This document shows positions 27,431 to 36,800 of a DNA stretch of 64,000 nucleotides, one piece after another; positions within the stretch are counted from its first letter, which is position 1, and each line of letters begins with the position of its first letter. This DNA is from Saprospiraceae bacterium. GTDB taxonomy: Bacteria > Bacteroidota > Bacteroidia > Chitinophagales > Saprospiraceae. A program made the translations under genes and the position numbers. The notes beneath the pieces were generated by a model. It was not told the origin of the DNA, did not search any database, and worked only from the letters and a program-made list of their open reading frames with translations. The stretch spans positions 1 to 64,000 of the forward strand of contig JADJYH010000029.1 in NCBI GenBank assembly GCA_016719855.1. Direction: 5' to 3'.

Positions 27431-28168
27431 ATGGACTGGGAAATTTACCTGTTTTTCTTTTTCATTGCCGCACTTTACGCCTCCGTAGGGTTTGGCGGTG
27501 GCTCCAGCTACATCGCTGTACTGGCCTTTTTTGGGGTGAATTTTTTATTGGTTCGCTCCAGTGCGCTGCTTTGCAACATTGTGGTCGTCATCTTTGGCAC
27601 ACTCATTTTTTACCGACAAGGACATTTGAACTGGAAGAAGGCGCTACCGCTGGTGATTGCCAGTGTGCCGATGGCATTTCTGGGCGGTTTCCTGCCGATC
27701 AAGGAGCGGACTTTTTTCATCCTGCTGGCCATTACTTTGGTACTGGCGGGCCTGCTCACTTGGTGGCAACCCAAGGCCAACCTCCCCAATGCCAGAACAG
27801 AAAGCCCTTTGATCAATCCCGTGCTCGGAGGCAGCATCGGCTTTCTTTCGGGGATGGTCGGCATCGGCGGGGGCATCTTCCTCGCACCGCTGTTGTACCT
27901 CACCCGTTGGGCGGAAGCCAAAACAATCGCCGCTACGGCCAGCCTTTTCATCCTCGTTAACTCCATTGCGGGCATTCTGGGGCAAATCGCAAAGGGCAGT
28001 TTCCAATTCGACTGGAAATTCTCGCTGCCACTGTTGATTGCCGTATTTTTGGGCGGCCAAATTGGCTCTCGGCTCGGCGCCGTTAAATTGCCAACAATTT
28101 GGGTTCGCCGGGCCACGTCGCTGCTGATTTGCTATATCGGCATCGAGCTTTTGGTGAAAAATATTTGA
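27431..28168 (+). CDS. TauE/SafE family anion exporter
   Basis: A 245-residue membrane protein of the TauE/SafE family, which exports sulfite or related organosulfur anions. Two homologous halves are visible, each starting with the family Gly-rich signature: YASVGFGGGSSYIAVLAFFG near residue 15 and IGFLSGMVGIGGGIFLAPLL near residue 138, about eight hydrophobic segments in all. The start at 27431 (MDWEIYLFFF) is chosen over a longer frame because upstream codons are not protein-like. It is followed at 6 bases by moaD, then moaE, suggesting one operon. Confidence 0.9.
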   Translation: MDWEIYLFFFFIAALYASVGFGGGSSYIAVLAFFGVNFLLVRSSALLCNIVVVIFGTLIFYRQGHLNWKKALPLVIASVPMAFLGGFLPIKERTFFILLAITLVLAGLLTWWQPKANLPNARTESPLINPVLGGSIGFLSGMVGIGGGIFLAPLLYLTRWAEAKTIAATASLFILVNSIAGILGQIAKGSFQFDWKFSLPLLIAVFLGGQIGSRLGAVKLPTIWVRRATSLLICYIGIELLVKNI

Positions 28169-28174
28169 CGCAAA

Positions 28175-28417
28175 ATGAAGGTTACACTACTTGCTTTCGG
28201 CATCGCAAAAGACATCACAGGGCAGCGTTTCATGGATTGGGAACTGCCGGAAGCCGCCTCGGTCGGTGACTTGAGGGCTGTTCTGGTGGAGCGGTTCCCA
28301 CGAATGTCCGAGTTGAAGTCGGTGCGGCTGGCCGTCAACAGCGAGTACGCCACAGAGGATTTATTGCTCCAAGAAAATGATGAGGTAGCACTGATTCCGC
28401 CCGTGAGCGGCGGATAG
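28175..28417 (+). CDS. moaD: Molybdopterin synthase sulfur carrier subunit
   Basis: An 80-residue ubiquitin-fold protein ending in the required PPVSGG, whose terminal Gly is adenylated and converted to a thiocarboxylate to supply sulfur for molybdopterin. The order beta-strand MKVTLLAFGIAKDITGQ, helix VGDLRAVLVERFP, and VRLAVNSEYAT is typical of MoaD. It lies 13 bases upstream of moaE, its partner in the synthase. Confidence 0.95.
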   Translation: MKVTLLAFGIAKDITGQRFMDWELPEAASVGDLRAVLVERFPRMSELKSVRLAVNSEYATEDLLLQENDEVALIPPVSGG

Positions 28418-28429
28418 CAATTTGCACAA

Positions 28430-28846
28430 ATGATTGAAATACTACTCACCAATTCCCCGCTTGACACCTCCCGATGCATCGGGTTCGTCAGCAACGATGC
28501 CTCCGGTGGCATTGACTTGTTCATCGGCACGGTGCGCAACGCAACCAAGGGAAAGCCCGTGCTGCGCCTTGAATTTGAAGCCTACGAACCCATGGCCATT
28601 GCCGAGATGCAGAAAATTGCGCAGCAGGCCATCGAGCGTTTTTCCGTTCAAAAAATCGCCCTGCACCACCGCACGGGCATCCTGCAAATCGGCGATGCCG
28701 CCGTCGTGATCGCCGTGAGCGCCCCGCACCGGGCAGCCGCCTTCGACGCCTGCCGCTACTGCATTGATACGCTGAAAGAAACCGTCCCGATTTGGAAAAA
28801 GGAGATTTTTGAAGATGGCGAGGTTTGGGTGGCGGCGCATCCTTGA
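28430..28846 (+). CDS. moaE: Molybdopterin synthase catalytic subunit
   Basis: A 138-residue MoaE. It converts precursor Z (cPMP) to molybdopterin using MoaD thiocarboxylate. Signature parts: GGIDLFIGTVRNATKGKPVL near the N-terminus, LEFEAYEPMA, the RTGILQIGDAAVVIAVSAPH core with the cPMP-binding His-Arg, and the catalytic lysines in VPIWKKEIFEDGEVWV. The frame is intact. Its stop codon is the first base of a reiterated hairpin shared with the convergent acetyltransferase gene. Confidence 0.95.
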   Translation: MIEILLTNSPLDTSRCIGFVSNDASGGIDLFIGTVRNATKGKPVLRLEFEAYEPMAIAEMQKIAQQAIERFSVQKIALHHRTGILQIGDAAVVIAVSAPHRAAAFDACRYCIDTLKETVPIWKKEIFEDGEVWVAAHP

Positions 28847-28968
28847 GTTGGCAGTTTGGCAGTTGGCAGTTGGCAGTCAGCACCTGCTACCTTCACCCTG
28901 ACTGGCATACTATCAAACAGCCGAACTGACTGCCGACTGTCAAACTGCCGAACTGCCGTCCAATTCTC
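28845..28968. repeat. Hairpin built of GGCAGTT units between convergent genes
   Basis: Left arm 28845-28878 consists of tandem GGCAGTT(T) units; right arm 28928-28968 is its complement (AACTGCC units). The loop is about 50 bases. The arms overlap both stop codons: the last residues of the acetyltransferase (DGSSAV) are written by the repeat. Confidence 0.88.
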
Positions 28969-29575
28969 GCTGGAATAGCTGAAAATACCGCCCCACATGC
29001 AGCCCATCCATCAGGGCGTGGTTAGCTTCCACGGACACGGGCATTTTCCACTGTCCGTTTTCCTCGAATGTTTTGCCAAAAACAAGCTTCGGTACGCTCT
29101 CCTCCCGACCAAACCGGCGGGCGTGTTTCACGGCCGTGAACGATACCCACGGCATGATGGAGTAGTGCAGTTTGTCGTGTTCATCGTCGCCAGGGTTAAG
29201 GTCGCGGGTGCGGAGCTGCTCGTCCATTTTTTCACGGCCCAAGGCCACGAAACTGCGGAGGTCGTGCCGCATTTCGAGGTAGCAGAAGCTGAAGGTTTCG
29301 TCGTCGTGGAGGACGGTGAGACTTGGGTGTACCACGTCGTAACAGCGCACTTCGCCACCAACGAGCCTCATTCGAAACTCCTGGATGGCATTGGCAGCGT
29401 TGGTGGAACAGTACAAGCTGGCCAGCGAAAAGGGAAGTTTACTTTTTTTACAAAAATCAAAAAGCCGAGTCACGTCCACGTTGGTGCAGACGTTGAAAAA
29501 CGGGTCGTCGAACTTGCGGAAAAAGTGGAAAACGTCGCGGCGTTTCCAAGTGGTGGTGTCGAGTGTTTTGAACAT
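28940..29575 (-). CDS. Chloramphenicol acetyltransferase-like protein
   Basis: A 211-residue CAT-fold acyltransferase. The N-terminal WKRRDVFHFFRKFDDPFFNV stretch and the active-site His in VEANHALMDGLHVGRYFQLF (HxxxDG) match the classical CAT family, which works as a trimer using acetyl-CoA. Chromosomal relatives in Bacteroidota are often not drug-resistance enzymes, so the substrate is open. The frame is intact; its C-terminus overlaps a reiterated hairpin. Confidence 0.88.
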   Translation of the reverse strand: MFKTLDTTTWKRRDVFHFFRKFDDPFFNVCTNVDVTRLFDFCKKSKLPFSLASLYCSTNAANAIQEFRMRLVGGEVRCYDVVHPSLTVLHDDETFSFCYLEMRHDLRSFVALGREKMDEQLRTRDLNPGDDEHDKLHYSIMPWVSFTAVKHARRFGREESVPKLVFGKTFEENGQWKMPVSVEANHALMDGLHVGRYFQLFQRELDGSSAV

Positions 29576-29577
29576 AA

Positions 29578-29790
29578 AATATTGGGATATTGAGTTATTG
29601 GGTTATTGAGATACTGGGATATTGAGTTATTGGAGCGGGGGGGTCAAAAAAATAAAAAATTTTTTTGTTTTTTTTTTAAAAAAAAAAAAAAAAAATTTTT
29701 TGAAACAGTACAAAATAATAGGACTCTAACAATTGAATTGTGGTTATAATGAATGCGGGGGTTCACAATATCCCAATATCCCAATAACAT
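29578..29790. repeat. Inverted repeat built of ATATTGGGTTATTG units
   Basis: The left arm (29578-29635) holds five or so copies of a unit near GGGATATTGAGTTATT, and the right arm (about 29770-29788) holds ATATCCCAATATCCCAAT. Together they fill the gap between the acetyltransferase start and the MFS stop on the minus strand. A homopolymer block sits between the arms. Confidence 0.8.
29645..29702. repeat. Homopolymer A/T block
   Basis: Runs of seven A, six A, seven T, ten T, eighteen A and six T in succession, preceded by a seven-G run (29637-29643). The first part can fold on itself. Such a block is unique in the window and may be a poorly resolved stretch of the assembly. Confidence 0.85.
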
Positions 29791-29792
29791 AA

Positions 29793-31106
29793 TCAAACCC
29801 GTGCATGCGCTATTTTCACTTTCAACAATATCAAAAGCCCAATCAGAAAGAACACGGCCAGCGCCATCACGCTCACCCTCATGCCGCCCGAAAGCTGCCC
29901 GGTGAAGGCGAAGCTGAACGAGCCGAGCGCAGTGGCCGCTTTTTCCAAAACATCGTAAAAACTGAAGTACGACGTAGTGTCCTTCACGCCCACAGGCAGC
30001 AGCTTGGAATAGGTGGCCCGAGACTGCGACTGCACCCCGCCCATGACCAACCCGACAGCGGAGGCCATGATGTAAAACTGCGTTTTGCCCTCCACAAAAT
30101 AGCCTCCCACACACACCACCGTCCAGAGGATGAGCATGACCACCAAGCCCGCTTTGTTGCCGATCCGGTCGGAGAGTTTGGCGAAGGACCAAGCACCCAC
30201 CAGCGCCAGGATTTGCAAGAGCAGGATGACGATGATTAGCTCATTGGTGTCCATCTTCATTTCCACGTCAGCGAAGAGGGCTGCCAGCGCTAGTACCGTC
30301 TGCACCCCAGCGCTGTAAAAAAAGAAGGAAATCAGGAAGCGCTTGAGGTTGGGCAACTGCTTCACCTGCTGCCATACCTTGTTGAATTCGGCGTAGCCTT
30401 TTGATAAAATTTTTAGGTCAAATGGCGCATCGCTGTCTTTCGGCAGTCGCCGAAACGAGTATTGCGCAAAGCCAATCCACCACAAGCCAACCGTCAAAAA
30501 CGAGATGCGAATGGCCAGTGTGCCCTCCGCTGGTAAGCCGAACTTGGCCGGGAAAGTTATCACCAACAAATTGACAATCAACAAGATAACACTTCCGACA
30601 TAGCCCATCATGAAGCCACGGGCGCTCACCGTATTGTAGCGGTCTTCGGTCACGATGTCGGGGAGGTAGGAGTTGTAAAACACCAGCGAACCGCCGAACC
30701 CAGCCGTGCCAATGAGAAAGCCAAATATGCCCAGCGCCAGCATCGGCCCGTTCGTCAGTTCTTCCCCTGTGAAAAAAAACAGCGACATGCAGGCCAACGA
30801 ACCCACGGTGGTGAAAAACCGCAGGAAAGCCTTCCTTCGCCCACTTGAGTCGGCGATACCGGACAGGATGGGAGACAGGAACGCAATGAGCAGATACGCC
30901 GTCGCTACCGTCAGCGAAAACAGCGTCGTGTTGTACATTGAAATGCCGAGCGGATTGATTTGGTGGGCGGTAATTCCCTCAAAATACGATGGGAAGATGG
31001 CCACGGCAATCGTCAGTGCGAAGGCAGAATTGGCCCAATCGAACATGGTCCAGCCTTTGATGACTTTCGGGTCGTTGAGTTGAAAGTTGGGTTTCGTTTC
31101 GGTCAT
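29793..31106 (-). CDS. MFS transporter, Atg22/UMF1 family
   Basis: A 437-residue permease with twelve predicted helices. MFDWANSAFALTIAVAIFP at the N-terminus is the hallmark of the UMF1 (Atg22-like) group, related to the vacuole effluxer of yeast; bacterial members are thought to export metabolites, and the substrate here is unknown. GIADSSGRRKAFL is the loop 2-3 motif of the major facilitator superfamily. The frame is intact. Divergent from rimK across a promoter region that contains a reiterated inverted repeat. Confidence 0.88.
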   Translation of the reverse strand: MTETKPNFQLNDPKVIKGWTMFDWANSAFALTIAVAIFPSYFEGITAHQINPLGISMYNTTLFSLTVATAYLLIAFLSPILSGIADSSGRRKAFLRFFTTVGSLACMSLFFFTGEELTNGPMLALGIFGFLIGTAGFGGSLVFYNSYLPDIVTEDRYNTVSARGFMMGYVGSVILLIVNLLVITFPAKFGLPAEGTLAIRISFLTVGLWWIGFAQYSFRRLPKDSDAPFDLKILSKGYAEFNKVWQQVKQLPNLKRFLISFFFYSAGVQTVLALAALFADVEMKMDTNELIIVILLLQILALVGAWSFAKLSDRIGNKAGLVVMLILWTVVCVGGYFVEGKTQFYIMASAVGLVMGGVQSQSRATYSKLLPVGVKDTTSYFSFYDVLEKAATALGSFSFAFTGQLSGGMRVSVMALAVFFLIGLLILLKVKIAHARV

Positions 31107-31140
31107 TCGATTTTCGTTTGGCGAAAGATAAGGGGATTTT

Positions 31141-31320
31141 GGATTTAGCGATTTACGATTTACGATTGGGGAGCTTGTTGAAATGTTCAGTTTTCGTTTT
31201 TTTCAAATATTTTGTGGCCGCAAAATCAGTTCTGCGTCACAAAACTGCCTTTCGGCAATTTGAAAGTTGGACGGCGTCCCAATCGTAAATCGCTAAATCG
31301 TAAATCGCTAAATCGTAAAT
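31141..31320. repeat. Inverted repeat of TTTACGA units in a divergent promoter region
   Basis: Left arm 31141-31172 (TTTAGCGATTTACGATT then TACGATTGGGG) and right arm 31277-31320 (complement, with one more unit) flank about 100 bases between the MFS and rimK starts. The last bases of the right arm provide the AT of the rimK start codon. Confidence 0.85.
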
Positions 31321-32290
31321 GTTAAACATCGCCATACTTTCCAGAGGACCCGGCCTCTACTCCACGCAAAGTTTGTTCCGGGCAGCGCGCTCACGAGGGC
31401 ATTACGTGCGGGTGATTGACCACGGACAGTGCAGCCTCCTAATTGAGCAGGGCGTGCCGCAGGTGATATACGAGGGCACGAGGCTCGTCGGCATGGATGC
31501 GCTCATCCCCCGCATCGGGGCATCGGTGACGGATTACGGGGCAGCGGTCATCCGGCAATTTGAGCTGATGGACATTTACACCGCCACCCGCTCGGAAGCG
31601 CTCATCATGGCTCGGGACAAGCTCAAATGCCTGCAAATACTCAGCGCCAATGGCATCGCCGTACCCCGAACCATCATCGCTGGAATGCTGGAGGCATTGC
31701 CACGGCTGATTGACACCCTCGGTAGCTTACCCATCGTGGTGAAAATGTTGGAAAGCACCCACGGCGTCGGGGTGATGCTCGCCGAGAGCCGCAATACCGC
31801 CATTTCGCTGGTGGAAGCGTTCACGAAATTGGGGCAACCCGTCATTTTGCAGGAGTACATCGAAGAAGCTTCGGGCACCGACATCCGTGCTTTCGTGGTC
31901 GGAAAACGGGTGGTAGCTTCCATGCTCCGCCAGGCGCAAGCTGGTGAGTTCCGGTCCAATATGCACCTCGGTGCTACCGCAATTCCCATCCCATTGACAC
32001 CTGCCGAGGAAAAAATCGTGTTGGAATCCGCCCGCCTGATGAACCTCGACATCGCCGGGGTGGACCTCCTACGCTCCAAGCGTGGCCCATTGGTGATGGA
32101 AGTGAACGCCTCGCCCGGCCTCGAAGGCATAGAAAACACAACGAAAGTGGATATTGCGGCAGCAATTATTGAGAACATCGAGCGGGGGGTGGAGAAGTAT
32201 GCGAGTAGGCGGAAATGGAGGTTGGGTTATTGGGTTTTGGGTTTGGTTTTGGGTTATTTTGAGGATGGAAATGTATTTTTTCAATTCTAA
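31319..32290 (+). CDS. rimK: RimK-like ATP-grasp glutamate ligase
   Basis: A 323-residue ATP-grasp ligase of the RimK group, which adds glutamates to ribosomal protein S6 or related targets. N-terminal preATP domain MLNIAILSRGPGLYSTQSLF; central VPRTIIAGMLEALPRLIDTL; ATP-grasp core PIVVKMLESTHGVGVMLAES, ILQEYIEEASGTDIRAFVVG; Mg-binding end VMEVNASPGLEGIE. The final ~28 residues (about RKWRLGYWVLGLVLGYF) are encoded by a GGGTTATTGGG-type repeat and do not belong to the family, so the natural end is near GVEKYASR. Followed, after a four-helix-bundle gene, by an AstE-like deacylase gene, a known neighbour of rimK. Confidence 0.88.
   Translation: MLNIAILSRGPGLYSTQSLFRAARSRGHYVRVIDHGQCSLLIEQGVPQVIYEGTRLVGMDALIPRIGASVTDYGAAVIRQFELMDIYTATRSEALIMARDKLKCLQILSANGIAVPRTIIAGMLEALPRLIDTLGSLPIVVKMLESTHGVGVMLAESRNTAISLVEAFTKLGQPVILQEYIEEASGTDIRAFVVGKRVVASMLRQAQAGEFRSNMHLGATAIPIPLTPAEEKIVLESARLMNLDIAGVDLLRSKRGPLVMEVNASPGLEGIENTTKVDIAAAIIENIERGVEKYASRRKWRLGYWVLGLVLGYFEDGNVFFQF
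32219..32266. repeat. Left arm: GGGTTATTGGG units inside the rimK 3' end
   Basis: Tandem copies of GGGTTATTGGGTTTT. The complementary arm (CCCAATAA units) lies at 32663-32712, so the pair encloses the four-helix-bundle gene. Confidence 0.8.
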
Positions 32291-32301
32291 AAACACATGC
32301 T

Positions 32302-32695
32302 ATGGAAAAACCTGTAAAATTAGAAGACCTTGAGATTTACCAGCTAGCTTTGGATATTGGCGAATATGTCTGGGCAATAGTGCTAAAATGGGAATATTTC
32401 CCAAAAAAGACCGTAGGCGCACAATTTGTCGAAGCTGCCGATTCTATTTCAGCCAATATCGCCGAGGCAACGGCGTTACTTTTACAAAGACAGAAAGCAA
32501 TTTTGCTACTATGGTCGTGGCTCATTATTGGAAACAAAAAATTGGGCTATCAAATCAAAAAATCGAGAATTAATGAGCCTAGTTGAATATGATACCCTAA
32601 TCGAAAAACTCAGTACGCTACACCACAAACTAAACATCTACATCAAAAAACTAGAGGACCAACTCAACAACCCCAATAACCCAATAACCCAATAA
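32302..32695 (+). pseudogene. Four-helix-bundle protein (23S rRNA insert / Avd-like family), frame-broken
   Basis: A small helical protein of the TIGR02436-type four-helix-bundle family. The N-terminal half (VKLEDLEIYQLALDIGEYVW then KKTVGAQFVEAADSISANIA) is in one frame and the second half (RYFYKDRKQFCYYGRGSLLE then NRELMSLVEYDTLIEKLSTL) is in another. Two missing bases near 32467-32475 would restore IAEGNGRYFYKDRK. Family members occur in many Bacteroidota genomes, are related to the Avd protein of diversity-generating retroelements, and their role is unclear. It lies between rimK and a deacylase gene and is enclosed by the arms of a GGGTTATTGGG inverted repeat. Confidence 0.82.
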
Positions 32696-32712
32696 CCCAA
32701 TAACTCAATAAC
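32663..32712. repeat. Right arm: CCCAATAA units after the four-helix-bundle gene
   Basis: Five tandem CAATAACC units ending five bases before the deacylase ATG. They write the last residues (NNPNNPITQ) of the preceding protein. Confidence 0.85.
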
Positions 32713-32716
32713 AAAT

Positions 32717-33649
32717 ATGGTAATCCAAAACAACATCATAGAACGTGGCCAAAACGCCGTCCTCAAACTCGGCGTTGGCCGTTTGCCTTCCGATACGAGA
32801 ATCGCCCTCAATGTCCACGTTTTTCGCAGCACCGAGCCTGGGCCGACAGTGCTCATCATGGCCGGGGTGCATGGCGACGAAATAAATGGGGTGGAAATCG
32901 TGCGGCGCACCCTTGCGCAGCGGTGGTTCGAGGGGCTTCAACGGGGCAGCGTGGTGGCCATTCCGCTCACAAACGTACACGGCTTCAACAATTTTAGCCG
33001 GGATGTGCCGGACGGCAAGGACGTGAACCGCAGCTTCCCCGGCTCTGCCAATGGCTCAATGGCCGCACGGGTGGCGCATATTTTCACCAAGCACATCCTG
33101 CCCGTGATTGACTTCGGCGTGGACCTCCACACGGGCGGCAACAAAAACTACAACTACCCGCAAATCCGGTACGCCCCCACTGATGCACGCAGCCGCGAAC
33201 TGGCCGATGTTTTCGGCTCCCCCTACGTCGTGGCCAGCAAGCACATCACCAAGTCACTGAGGAAGACCGCTTTCGACCACGGCAAGTCCATACTTGTTTT
33301 CGAGGGCGGCGAAAACCTCCGCTTCGACCAGCTTTCCATTGACGAGGGACTGGCGGGCATCCGCCGGATGCTGCACGCCCAGGGCATGTTGGCCGAAGCG
33401 GCGCCCTCCCCTACCCCCAGCATCCAAAGCGAAAAAGCGGACTGGTTGCGGGCCGAACGCCCCGGCATTTTCCGCTGGCTGAAACAATCCGGCGAGATGG
33501 CTCAGCCCGGCGAAATTCTGGCGGTACTGAACGACCCTTACGGCATGGACGAAATCCCGGTAGTGGCAAAGAAGGCGGGGCATATCATCGGGCACAATAA
33601 CAACCCGGTGGTGGGCATGGGGGATGCTTTGTTTCATATTGGGGTATGA
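32717..33649 (+). CDS. Succinylglutamate desuccinylase/aspartoacylase family deacylase
   Basis: A 310-residue zinc deacylase of the AstE/ASPA branch of M14. The metal motif is AGVHGDEINGVEI (His52, Glu55), and the distal His is in VDLHTGGNKNYNYPQ; KDVNRSFPG supplies the substrate Arg. The C-terminal ~75 residues form the beta-barrel cap typical of bacterial members. Such genes often sit next to rimK, where a role in removing or trimming an N-acyl/glutamyl group is suspected. Intact frame. Confidence 0.88.
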   Translation: MVIQNNIIERGQNAVLKLGVGRLPSDTRIALNVHVFRSTEPGPTVLIMAGVHGDEINGVEIVRRTLAQRWFEGLQRGSVVAIPLTNVHGFNNFSRDVPDGKDVNRSFPGSANGSMAARVAHIFTKHILPVIDFGVDLHTGGNKNYNYPQIRYAPTDARSRELADVFGSPYVVASKHITKSLRKTAFDHGKSILVFEGGENLRFDQLSIDEGLAGIRRMLHAQGMLAEAAPSPTPSIQSEKADWLRAERPGIFRWLKQSGEMAQPGEILAVLNDPYGMDEIPVVAKKAGHIIGHNNNPVVGMGDALFHIGV

Positions 33650-33676
33650 GAGGTATGAGGCATGAGGTATGAGCTG
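33647..33676. repeat. Short tandem GAGGTATGAG repeat
   Basis: About three copies of a GAGG(T/C)ATGAG unit directly after the deacylase stop. No opposite arm was found in the gap. Confidence 0.7.
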
Positions 33677-33866
33677 CCACCCCCAATTCCTTGAAAACCC
33701 CTAAAATTCCTCTCCCCCATTTTTGGCGCAATCATTGACCACAAATGAAGATGTCGAGCCTACGGCCCGCTGGAAACCTCTATTATCGAAAATGCTACAA
33801 AGATGTAGTTCCGAAGGAACTAATGCATTGATATTCAGTGCATTTTTCCGAATTCACGTTGTTTTA

Positions 33867-36800
33867 TCACCGCAGCAACGTCACATCCCCCTTCAACACC
33901 TTCTCCATGTCTTCCACAGCCACGGCGCAGCCTACTTTTATCAGGTAAATATACACGTCGCTGGCAGCGGGCTTGCCATCCTGTGTGCCATCCCAGGGAC
34001 CAGCGCCGTCGTACACTTTTTCGCCCCAGCGGTTCCAGATGCGCATGTTCAGGATGGCCTCCGAACCGGGACCTACAATCCTGAAAACATCGTTTTTGCT
34101 GTCGCCGTTGGGCGAAAAGGCGTTGGGAACCTCCACGTTTTCTGGGTCGCAGTCGGGTATCACAGCGATGACCTGCGAGGCAGAGCCGCCACAGCCATCC
34201 GGGGTAGTGACGGCGACCGAGTAGGTCGTGTTTTTGGTGGGAAAAACGGTGCAGGCCAGCGAATCGGTGCAACCAGCCAACAGGGAATCATTGGCCATCC
34301 AGATGATGGAAGTATAGCCGCCGGGCAGGATGCTCAGGGTCAGCGAGTCGCCGAGATTGATGGTGTCCGTTGCAAAAACTAGCTCAAAAATGGCCGTGTC
34401 CAGCACCGTCAAATTTAGGCAAATGGTGCTGTCGCAACCGTTGGGTGCAGGATAGGTGACGCAATGCTGGCCTTCTTCCGTGTACGTTGCCCCCTCGAAA
34501 ACCACGCTCTCGCCGAAGCAGATGGTATCCAAAACGAGTGAAGTATCAATGCCCGGTTTCACCAGCAACTCCACGCAGTACAGGCTGTCGCAGCCGCCCG
34601 CCACCGTGAACGTGTCGCAGTAGATGCCCGGCTCGCTCACCGTCTGGCCGAAAATCACGGTCGTTTCCCCTTCACAGATTTCCACCGTTGGGCCGTTCTC
34701 CACGATTTGGTCGGTGACCACCGTGACGGTCACGCTGCCGGAGGTGGTACAACCGTCGTCGGAGGTGGCGTTTACGAAGTAAGTCGTTGTGGAGGAGGGC
34801 ATTACGAGCAAGCTGGAGCAAGACGGTGGATTGACGCAAGCACCATCCGGCGACCAAATGAAATTGGCCGGGACGTTGCTCGTGACCACCAGCGTGGTGT
34901 TGCCCCCCGTGCAAATGGTCACGTCGGGCGGCATGACAATCAGGAGGGAATCGGCGAAACTGACTGTCACTTCGTCCATTGCGGAGCAACCATTTTCATC
35001 CAAAACCAAGAGTGAAAACGTGGTCGTCTGGTTGGTCAGCACAAGTGGGCTGCTGATGGTCGGGTTGCTCAGGGCGGGCAAGCCGCCAATGGCCACAGGA
35101 CTCCAGAAATAGTCAAAATCGGGGTCGTAGGTGGCGTTCAGTTGAGCCACCTCGCCGGGGCAAAATGTATCGTCAGGCCCAGCCGTGACGATTGGCAGCG
35201 GTGCCACCACGACCATCACCGTGTCCGAGCCAGCACAACCGAATGTGTCCACGACCGTGACCGAGTAGGTGCTGGTGCTGGCCGGGGTCACCGTGACGAT
35301 TTGTTGGTTTGGCTGCGCAATGCCGGGGCCTTGCCAGTTGAAGCTGACGCCATCCGTGGCGGCAAGGTTGGCGCTTTCGCCAAGGCAGATGGGCGAGTCG
35401 GCGTAGGCAATGCCCGGCACGGGCTGCACCGTCACGGCAATCAGGTTTTGGATTTCACAAAAACCGTTGCCCTCGGCCAACGTGAACTGGTAGTCCACTG
35501 GTGCCACTCCGTCGTTCACACAATTAAAAATGGTCATGGGCAATTGGGCATCGGTGAGGCAATCGGCGGGCGTCCACTGGTAGTCAAAACCAGGCATGGC
35601 CACCACCCCGATGGGCTGGTCGGCACCGGAACAGACCGTCCAGTTTTGACCCGTCTCGTACTCGATGGGGGTGGCCACTTGCACCAGGTCGCCGGAACAG
35701 GCGCATTGCTGGGTCGGGTCAATCAGGGCTATCAAGCTGCACAAGTTTGTTGCCGAAGGCAATGAAAAACTCCCCGTCACGGTCACGGTTTGCCCGGCTG
35801 AAATCATGGTTGTGTAGTTCTCCGTGTGTACGAGTTGGTCGCCGTCCCCATCTCCGTCTGTGTCGAGGTAGAACTCGATTTCGAGCGGCGGCAGGTTGTC
35901 GGCACCGCTGTTCGTCACGTCAACGCTGAAGTTCACCAAGTCGTTTGGCCCTGACGCTGAGGCAGTTATGTTGAAATCGTTCAGGTCATATTCCGGTCGC
36001 ATCACGTCAAATGGCAGGATGAGCGACCCCGTGCTCACCTTCGTGCTGCACGAGTCGCCGGTGAGGGCGCAGATGGCCTGCGTTTGCGCAGCGCTTCGGA
36101 AAAGCACCACGCCATTCTCGCAGCCGAGGCCCGCCCAGCCTTGGGTGTTGAAGTTTAAACAGAGGAGCTGGCTGGGCAAAATGCCCGCTGGCAACTGCCA
36201 AGTGACGAGGCTCCCGTCAATCGTGGGCGTGCAGTTCAGCCCGGCGGCGCAGGTGCTTTCGCAGGAGTTCAGTTCGTAGGTGATGCCCGGCGGCAACGTG
36301 ACGATGAGGCAGGCGCCTGGCGGCAACGTGTCGGATGCCGAGAGCGTGACTTCGAAGCCCACATCGTTGTTGCACCCGAAGCCCGGAACGGCGTTGACGT
36401 TGATGTTCATGGTGAATGTGCCGCTCACCCCGTCAATGCAAAGTGGGTCGCCCGGCTTGGCAATGGTATTGGTTGGCGTGCCACAATTCTGCTCTGCTGT
36501 CGCAATGAACAGCACGTAGGCGTCGGCGATGAAGTCGCAAGTGGTTTCCCCCAAAAAACGGAGCGTCAGCGAGTTGAACGGTGCTTCGCTCACGCCCGGC
36601 AGCCCCCCGGCGATGCTGTCGAAGAGCATCGAAAGGTTCCATTCCACCACGCCCGAACCAACGATGGTCGGGTCGCCGATAGGGTAAATCAGGCCGCTGC
36701 CCGTTGGGTATTCCACCTCGCAGGAGCCGGAAATAACGTTCATCCCAGGCGGTACGAGCGCCTTCACCCGCAGGTCGTACACGGCACCGAGCTGTGCGTT

